Assembly (NCBI GenBank): GCA_964584255.1 | Contig: CAZOZM010000022.1 | Span: 1-26,785 of the forward strand | DNA length: 26,785 bases | Reading direction: 5' to 3' | From: UBA3775 sp964584255 | GTDB lineage: Bacteria; Bacillota; Clostridia; Lachnospirales; Lachnospiraceae | In this document: piece by piece, positions 21,804 to 26,785 of the stretch | How the letters are laid out: every line of letters begins with the position of its first letter | How positions within the stretch are numbered: position 1 is the first letter of the stretch | Position numbers and translations under genes: made by a program | Notes under the pieces: generated by a model | The model's input: the letters and a program-made list of their open reading frames with translations, nothing else | What the model was told of the DNA's origin: nothing | Database searches by the model: none

Positions 21804-23732
21804 ATGGATTTGGAAACTAAGGTTGAACAGGAATATGGTGCCGACCAGATACAGATACTTGAAGGTCTTGAAGCAGTACGAAAAAGACCGGGTATGTATA
21901 TTGGTTCAACATCGAGCAGAGGACTTCATCATCTTGTTTATGAAATAGTAGATAATTCGGTTGATGAAGCTCTTGCAGGCTATTGTACGGAAATTAACGT
22001 AACAATAAATGAAGATAATTCCATAACCGTAACGGATAACGGACGAGGAATTCCGGTAGAGAAGAATAAAAATAAAGGAATATCTACCGTAGAAGTTGTA
22101 TTTACCATTCTTCATGCCGGCGGTAAATTCGGCGGTGGAGGATACAAGGTATCCGGTGGCCTTCACGGTGTAGGTGCGTCCGTAGTTAATGCACTTTCAT
22201 CATGGCTTGAGGTAGTGGTAAACCATGACGGTCATAAATATTTCCAGAGATATGAAAAAGGTACTCCGGTCTGTGAACTTAAAAAAATCGGAGAAAGTGA
22301 AGTTACCGGAACTGAAGTTCATTTCCTTCCTGATGCTACAATATTTGAAGATACGGTATACGATTACAGTGTACTTAAGCAGAGACTTCGTGAAATGGCA
22401 TTTCTTACAAAAGGCCTTAAAATCGTATTAAATGACGTAAGAGGAGAAGAAAAAGTAAGCAATATATTCCATTACGAAGGTGGTATAAAAGAATATGTAA
22501 AATATCTCAATAAAGCGGTACATCCACTTTATGAAGATATAATTTACTGCGAAGGTATGGTGGGAGACGTAAGTGTAGAAGTAGCACTTCAGCACAATGA
22601 CGGATATAATGAAAACTGCTACAGCTTTGTAAATAATATTACAACGCCTGAAGGAGGAACTCACCTTGCAGGATTTAAGAATGCCTTAACAAAGACTTTC
22701 AACGACTATGCAAGAAAGAATAAGCTTTTAAAGGACAGTGAGCCAAATCTCAGCGGAGAAGACATAAGAGAAGGACTTACTGCGATAGTAAGCATAAAGA
22801 TTCCGGAACCACAGTTTGAAGGACAGACAAAACAAAAACTTGGTAATTCGGAAGCAAGAGGCGCGGTAGACAGTGTAGTAAGTGAAAGACTTACATATTT
22901 CCTCGAGCAGAATCCGGTAGTCGCAAAGATGATAGTTGAAAAATCAATACTTGCACAGAGGGCAAGAGATGCAGCAAGAAAAGCAAGAGACCTTACAAGA
23001 AGAAAAACAGCACTTGAAGGAATGTCCCTTCCGGGAAAACTTGCAGACTGCTCAGATAAAGATCCAAGTAAATGTGAAATCTACATCGTAGAGGGAGATT
23101 CCGCCGGTGGCTCCGCAAAAACGGCAAGATCCCGTGCAACACAGGCAATTCTTCCTTTAAGAGGAAAAATACTTAATGTAGAAAAAGCAAGACTTGATCA
23201 CATATTGTCGAATAATGAAATAAGGGCAATGATAACTGCATTCGGAACCGGAATTCATGAGGATTTTGACATATCAAAACTCAGATATCACAAGATAATC
23301 ATAATGACCGATGCCGACGTAGACGGTGCACATATTGCGACACTTCTTCTTACATTCCTCTACAGATTTATGCCTGAACTTATCAGACAGGGATATGTAT
23401 ATCTTGCAATGCCGCCTCTTTATAAGATAGAGAAAAACAAACAGGTATGGTATGCATATAATGATGAAGAGCTTAATTCAATTTTGAAGGAAATAGGAAG
23501 AGATTCCAATAATAAAATTCAGAGATATAAGGGTCTTGGTGAAATGGATCCTGAACAGCTTTGGGAAACAACAATGGACCCTGAAAAGAGAATACTTAAA
23601 AGGGTAAATATGGATGATGATTTGTTAAGCGAACTTGATTTAACCTTCAATACCCTTATGGGAGATGAAGTAGAACCACGACGTGAGTTCATAATTAAAA
23701 ATGCAAAGTTTGCAGAAAATCTTGATATTTAG
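21804..23732 (+). CDS. gyrB: DNA gyrase subunit B
   Basis: 642 residues, the compact form without the proteobacterial insertion. The GHKL ATPase has Glu47 and Asn51 in YEIVDNSVDEA, DNGRGIP (78-84) and GGLHGVG (118-124). The TOPRIM domain has EGDSAGG (430-436) and the metal-binding DADVD (503-507), and the C-terminal QRYKGLGEMDPEQLWETT contacts GyrA. CGGAGG precedes the ATG. It introduces negative supercoils with GyrA using ATP; gyrA starts 11 bp downstream. Confidence 0.98.
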   Translation: MDLETKVEQEYGADQIQILEGLEAVRKRPGMYIGSTSSRGLHHLVYEIVDNSVDEALAGYCTEINVTINEDNSITVTDNGRGIPVEKNKNKGISTVEVVFTILHAGGKFGGGGYKVSGGLHGVGASVVNALSSWLEVVVNHDGHKYFQRYEKGTPVCELKKIGESEVTGTEVHFLPDATIFEDTVYDYSVLKQRLREMAFLTKGLKIVLNDVRGEEKVSNIFHYEGGIKEYVKYLNKAVHPLYEDIIYCEGMVGDVSVEVALQHNDGYNENCYSFVNNITTPEGGTHLAGFKNALTKTFNDYARKNKLLKDSEPNLSGEDIREGLTAIVSIKIPEPQFEGQTKQKLGNSEARGAVDSVVSERLTYFLEQNPVVAKMIVEKSILAQRARDAARKARDLTRRKTALEGMSLPGKLADCSDKDPSKCEIYIVEGDSAGGSAKTARSRATQAILPLRGKILNVEKARLDHILSNNEIRAMITAFGTGIHEDFDISKLRYHKIIIMTDADVDGAHIATLLLTFLYRFMPELIRQGYVYLAMPPLYKIEKNKQVWYAYNDEELNSILKEIGRDSNNKIQRYKGLGEMDPEQLWETTMDPEKRILKRVNMDDDLLSELDLTFNTLMGDEVEPRREFIIKNAKFAENLDI

Positions 23733-23743
23733 ACGGAGGATAT

Positions 23744-26305
23744 ATGGACGAGCATATATTTGATAAAATACATGATGTAGACTTGCAGAAAACTATGGAA
23801 AAATCGTACATAGAATATGCAATGTCAGTAATAGCAGCCAGAGCTCTTCCTGATGCAAGAGACGGTTTAAAACCCGTACAGAGAAGAATTCTCTATGCGA
23901 TGATAGAATTGAACAACGGTCCTGACAAGCCTCACAGAAAATGTGCACGTATTGTCGGTGATACAATGGGTAAATATCATCCTCACGGAGACAGCTCAAT
24001 TTATGGAGCACTCGTAAATCTGGCACAGGAATGGTCGACAAGATATCCTCTTGTTGACGGTCACGGAAACTTCGGATCAATTGACGGAGACGGAGCGGCA
24101 GCCATGAGATATACGGAAGCAAGACTTTCAAAAATATCAATGGAAATGCTTGCCGACATTAACAAGGATACGGTAGATTTTGTTCCAAACTTTGATGAAA
24201 CAGAGAAAGAACCGGTAGTTCTCCCATCAAGAATACCTAATCTTCTTGTAAACGGAACTTCAGGAATAGCAGTAGGAATGGCAACAAATATCCCTCCTCA
24301 TAACCTTTCTGAAGTTATAGATGCAGTTGTTAAAATAATTGAAGATAAAATCAACGATTGTGAAACAACAATAGAAGATGTAATGGAAATAGTAAAAGGA
24401 CCTGACTTTCCAACCGGAGCGCAGATTCTCGGAACAAGAGGAATTAATGATGCATACAGAACCGGTAGAGGAAAAATCAGAGTTCGTGCCGTAACAAATA
24501 TAGAACCAATGGCAAATGGAAAGAACAGAATTATTGTTTCTGAAATTCCATACATGGTAAACAAGGCTAAACTCATTGAAAAAATAGCCGAACTCGTAAA
24601 AGATAAAAAGGTAGACGGAATTACTGATTTACGAGATGAATCTGACAGAGAAGGAATGAGAATTGTAATTGAATTAAGAAAGGATGCAAATCCGACAATA
24701 ATTCTTAATCAATTATATAAGCATACACAGCTTCAGGACAGCTTTGGAGTAATTATGCTTGCACTTGTAAACAACGAGCCAAAAATTCTTAATCTTTTAC
24801 AGATACTTAACGTTTATCTTGAACACCAGGAAGATGTTGTAAGAAGAAGAACTCAATATGATCTTAATAAAGCGGAAGAAAGAGCACATATACTCGAAGC
24901 ATTGAAAAAGGCTCTCGATTTCATAGATGAAGTAATTAAGATAATAAGAGGATCTAAATCAACACCGGCCGCAAAACAGGCATTGATGGACAGATTTGAC
25001 TTTGATGATGTTCAGGCACAGGCTATTGTTGACATGAGATTAAGACAGCTTACCGGCTTGGAAAGAGAAAAGCTGGAAGAAGAATATAATGCACTCATGC
25101 AGAAAATAGCCGAATTTAAAGCCATACTCGGAGACGTTAAAGTTTTACTTGGAGTTGTAAAGAAAGAAATACTTGTAGTAAAAGACAAATATGGTGATAA
25201 GAGAAGAACATCAATAGGCTTTGATGAAAGTGAAATGTCAATTGAAGACTTTATACCGGATGATAAAGTTGTAGTGACGATGACACAAAGGGGATACATA
25301 AAGAGAATGGATCCTGAAAATTTCCGTACTCAGAACAGAGGAGGAAAGGGAATCAAAGGAATGCAGACAATAGATGATGACAGAATTGTAAAGATATTTA
25401 CAACTACAAATCATACACTGCTTCTTTTCTTCACAAATAAAGGACGTGTGTACAAACTTAAAACATATGAAATACCGGAAGCCTCAAGAATATCAAGAGG
25501 TACGGCGGTAATAAACATGCTTCAGCTCCAGCCGGATGAAAAAATTGCCGTAATAATACCAATAGAAGGACTTGAAATTCCGGGCAATTTTATAATGGCA
25601 ACCGAAAAGGGAACAATAAAGAAGACTGCCATAAAAGAGTACGCAAATATAAGAAAAGCCGGAATACAGGCAATATCTCTCAGAGATGATGATAATCTTA
25701 TAGAGGTAATAACTTCAACCGGAAGTGATAACGTAATGCTCGCAACAGCAAACGGAATGTCTATAACATGTAATGAAAAGGATGTAAGACCGACCGGAAG
25801 AAGTGCAATGGGTGTAAAGGGCATAACACTTTCAGAAGATGATAAGATTGTGGGAGTGCAGGTTGTAAACAGTGAAGACGTAATTCTTTTCATAACTGAA
25901 AAAGGTATGGGAAAGAAGACAGAGGCTGAAATGTTCTCATTGCAGCATAGAGGCGGAAAAGGAATCATCTGTTACAAGATAAATGAAAAAACCGGAAAAC
26001 TTGTTGGAATAAAGACAGTTGATGAAGAAAAAGATATTCTTATGATAACCAGCGAAGGTATTATAATAAGAACAACTGTTGATTCAATAAGCACAATAGG
26101 AAGAAATACATCGGGTGTTAAAGTAATGAATCTCACATCTGAAGATGCAACAGTTGCAAGCATAGCAATAACTGAAAAAGAAGAGGAAATTGCATATGCA
26201 GAAGAAAACGGCGAGTTGAATCAGGAAGAAGAAATACTGAATGACGAACCGGAAAAAGAAGAATCAGAAAAAGAAGATTCAGAAAAAATACAGACAGAGG
26301 AATAA
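23744..26305 (+). CDS. gyrA: DNA gyrase subunit A
   Basis: 853 residues. The breakage-reunion domain has catalytic Tyr123 in AAMRYTEARL. The quinolone-resistance region reads HPHGDSSIYGAL, with Ser84 and Gly88 at the sites equal to Escherichia coli Ser83 and Asp87. The C-terminal beta-pinwheel contains the gyrase-specific box as QNRGGKG (530-536, consensus QRRGGKG-like) and a second QHRGGKG (734-740), which supports gyrase rather than topoisomerase IV. A long acidic tail (Glu/Asp-rich, about the last 40 residues) ends the protein. GGAGG lies just upstream of the ATG, and a strong terminator follows. Confidence 0.97.
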   Translation: MDEHIFDKIHDVDLQKTMEKSYIEYAMSVIAARALPDARDGLKPVQRRILYAMIELNNGPDKPHRKCARIVGDTMGKYHPHGDSSIYGALVNLAQEWSTRYPLVDGHGNFGSIDGDGAAAMRYTEARLSKISMEMLADINKDTVDFVPNFDETEKEPVVLPSRIPNLLVNGTSGIAVGMATNIPPHNLSEVIDAVVKIIEDKINDCETTIEDVMEIVKGPDFPTGAQILGTRGINDAYRTGRGKIRVRAVTNIEPMANGKNRIIVSEIPYMVNKAKLIEKIAELVKDKKVDGITDLRDESDREGMRIVIELRKDANPTIILNQLYKHTQLQDSFGVIMLALVNNEPKILNLLQILNVYLEHQEDVVRRRTQYDLNKAEERAHILEALKKALDFIDEVIKIIRGSKSTPAAKQALMDRFDFDDVQAQAIVDMRLRQLTGLEREKLEEEYNALMQKIAEFKAILGDVKVLLGVVKKEILVVKDKYGDKRRTSIGFDESEMSIEDFIPDDKVVVTMTQRGYIKRMDPENFRTQNRGGKGIKGMQTIDDDRIVKIFTTTNHTLLLFFTNKGRVYKLKTYEIPEASRISRGTAVINMLQLQPDEKIAVIIPIEGLEIPGNFIMATEKGTIKKTAIKEYANIRKAGIQAISLRDDDNLIEVITSTGSDNVMLATANGMSITCNEKDVRPTGRSAMGVKGITLSEDDKIVGVQVVNSEDVILFITEKGMGKKTEAEMFSLQHRGGKGIICYKINEKTGKLVGIKTVDEEKDILMITSEGIIIRTTVDSISTIGRNTSGVKVMNLTSEDATVASIAITEKEEEIAYAEENGELNQEEEILNDEPEKEESEKEDSEKIQTEE

Positions 26306-26314
26306 AACAAAGAA

Positions 26315-26352
26315 GGAAACAGTTAATTAAAAGGGAACTGTTTCCTTTTTTT
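26315..26352 (+). terminator. gyrA intrinsic terminator
   Basis: GGAAACAGTT (26315-26324) and AACTGTTTCC (26336-26345) are perfect 10-bp arms around an 11-nt loop, followed by seven T. It ends the dnaA-to-gyrA block 10 bp after the gyrA stop. Confidence 0.92.
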
Positions 26353-26423
26353 GTATAAAGAAAACATATAAGATACAATATATGGGATGAAAAAATTTAA
26401 TAATAAAATGCGAAAAATAAAGG

Positions 26424-26452
26424 TTGACATTGAGATTAAGATTTGTTATACT
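26424..26452 (+). promoter_or_regulatory. Promoter of tRNA-Ser
   Basis: TTGACA (26424-26429), 17 bp, TATACT (26447-26452); the likely start is the G at 26459. The short leader contains a GTCAC-AAAG-GTGAC hairpin (26461-26474). Confidence 0.85.
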
Positions 26453-26508
26453 AACCAAGCGTCACAAAGGTGACCATGAAAACTGCATATATTGACAGGG
26501 TTTCAGTT

Positions 26509-26596
26509 GGAGAAATACTCAAGAGGCTGAAGAGGCGCCCCTGCTAAGGGTGTAGGTCGTTAACGCGGCGCGAGGGTTCAAATCCCTCTTTCTCCG
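26509..26596 (+). tRNA. tRNA-Ser (anticodon GCT)
   Basis: 88 nt. The acceptor GGAGAAA pairs with TTTCTCC and is followed by discriminator G. The anticodon arm is CGCCC-CTGCTAA-GGGTG with GCT at 26543-26545, reading AGC and AGU. A long class II variable arm follows, then the T-arm GAGGG-TTCAAAT-CCCTC. The 3' CCA is not encoded. It has its own promoter and stands just before the probable rRNA operon promoters. Confidence 0.96.
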
Positions 26597-26615
26597 TTCT
26601 GATAAAAAATCAGAA
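26597..26615. other. Hairpin after tRNA-Ser
   Basis: TTCTGAT-AAAAA-ATCAGAA, perfect 7-bp arms, starts at the first base after the tRNA. It is followed by A-rich sequence and no T-run, so it may guide 3' processing rather than terminate; the A-tract also serves as an UP-like element for the next promoter. Confidence 0.45.
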
Positions 26616-26622
26616 AAAAGAG

Positions 26623-26651
26623 TTGACAATATAAAAACATTATGTTATACT
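26623..26651 (+). promoter_or_regulatory. Tandem promoter P1 of a probable rRNA operon
   Basis: TTGACA (26623-26628), 17 bp, TATACT (26646-26651), preceded by A-tracts. Six bases later comes GTCGCTG, which is repeated at the same distance after P2. Confidence 0.8.
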
Positions 26652-26716
26652 CTTTGAGTCGCTGTTAATCAGAGATAAAAAATGACAATAACTTACAAAA
26701 ATAAATAAAAAAGTTG

Positions 26717-26745
26717 TTGACAAGAGCTCGAAAGTATGATAGACT
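26717..26745 (+). promoter_or_regulatory. Tandem promoter P2 of a probable rRNA operon
   Basis: TTGACA (26717-26722), 17 bp, TAGACT (26740-26745), preceded by A-rich sequence. GTCGCTG again starts six bases after the -10. Confidence 0.72.
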
Positions 26746-26751
26746 AGTCAA

Positions 26752-26785
26752 GTCGCTGCTTGAGAGCGACAGAAAATTGAAAACT
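26752..26785 (+). promoter_or_regulatory. Leader of a probable rRNA operon with boxA-like end
   Basis: GTCGCT-GCTTGAG-AGCGAC forms a hairpin (26752-26770). The window then ends in TTGAAAACT (26777-26785), matching the 3' part of the Firmicutes rRNA boxA antitermination motif. A 16S rRNA gene is expected shortly downstream. Confidence 0.6.

Overview
The window is the replication-origin region of a low-GC Gram-positive chromosome, most likely a Lachnospiraceae-type Clostridia. This rests on the gene order (rpmH-rnpA-yidD-yidC-jag-mnmE-mnmG to the left of oriC and dnaA-dnaN-yaaA-recF-gyrB-gyrA to the right), AT-rich codon use, strong Shine-Dalgarno (SD) sites, and DUF4446 and DUF3881 family genes behind parB. 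Genus is inferred by family resemblance, not proven. A run of exactly 100 N (12470-12569) shows that this is a draft scaffold.

Layout, left to right. (1) 1-302: on the minus strand, a promoter followed by the 5' half of a tRNA-Arg(CCT)-like gene whose 3' half does not match a tRNA before the window ends. (2) 303-4460, minus: a MarR regulator and a two-gene heterodimeric ABC exporter with one degenerate ATP site; matching palindromes next to both transcription units look like MarR operators. (3) 4730-9040, minus: rsmG-parA-parB-DUF4446-DUF3881, apparently one operon with a large terminator hairpin at its end and two duplicated extended -10 promoters at its start. (4) 8800-10333: about 1.5 kb without genes, very AT-rich, carrying six or seven parS sites in what looks like a decayed tandem repeat. 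The last parS is the core of the mnmG intrinsic terminator, and another parS lies inside parB. (5) 10334-17245, minus: mnmG, a structured 78-bp tandem repeat broken by the N gap, mnmE, jag (khpB), yidC, yidD, rnpA and rpmH. (6) 17246-17796: oriC upstream part with two perfect DnaA boxes, between divergent rpmH and dnaA promoters. (7) 17797-26305, plus: dnaA, oriC downstream part with DnaA-box-like repeats, a DnaA-trio-like stretch and an AT-rich unwinding candidate, then dnaN, yaaA, recF, gyrB and gyrA. (8) 26306-26785, plus: gyrA terminator, tRNA-Ser(GCT) with its own promoter, then two tandem promoters and the leader of what is probably an rRNA operon starting just past the window.

All genes to the left of dnaA are on the minus strand and all to the right are on the plus strand, so transcription is co-directional with replication forks leaving oriC. 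The functions fit together: initiation (dnaA, dnaN, recF, gyrase), origin segregation (parA, parB and the parS cluster about 7-10 kb from the DnaA boxes), tRNA wobble-U34 modification (mnmE, mnmG), 16S methylation (rsmG), membrane insertion and RNA processing (yidC, yidD, jag, rnpA).

The most distinctive material is the parS region: a centromere-like array grown from about 200-bp repeats, a terminator that doubles as a ParB site, and two uncharacterised genes (DUF4446, a membrane-anchored protein, and DUF3881) in the parAB operon.
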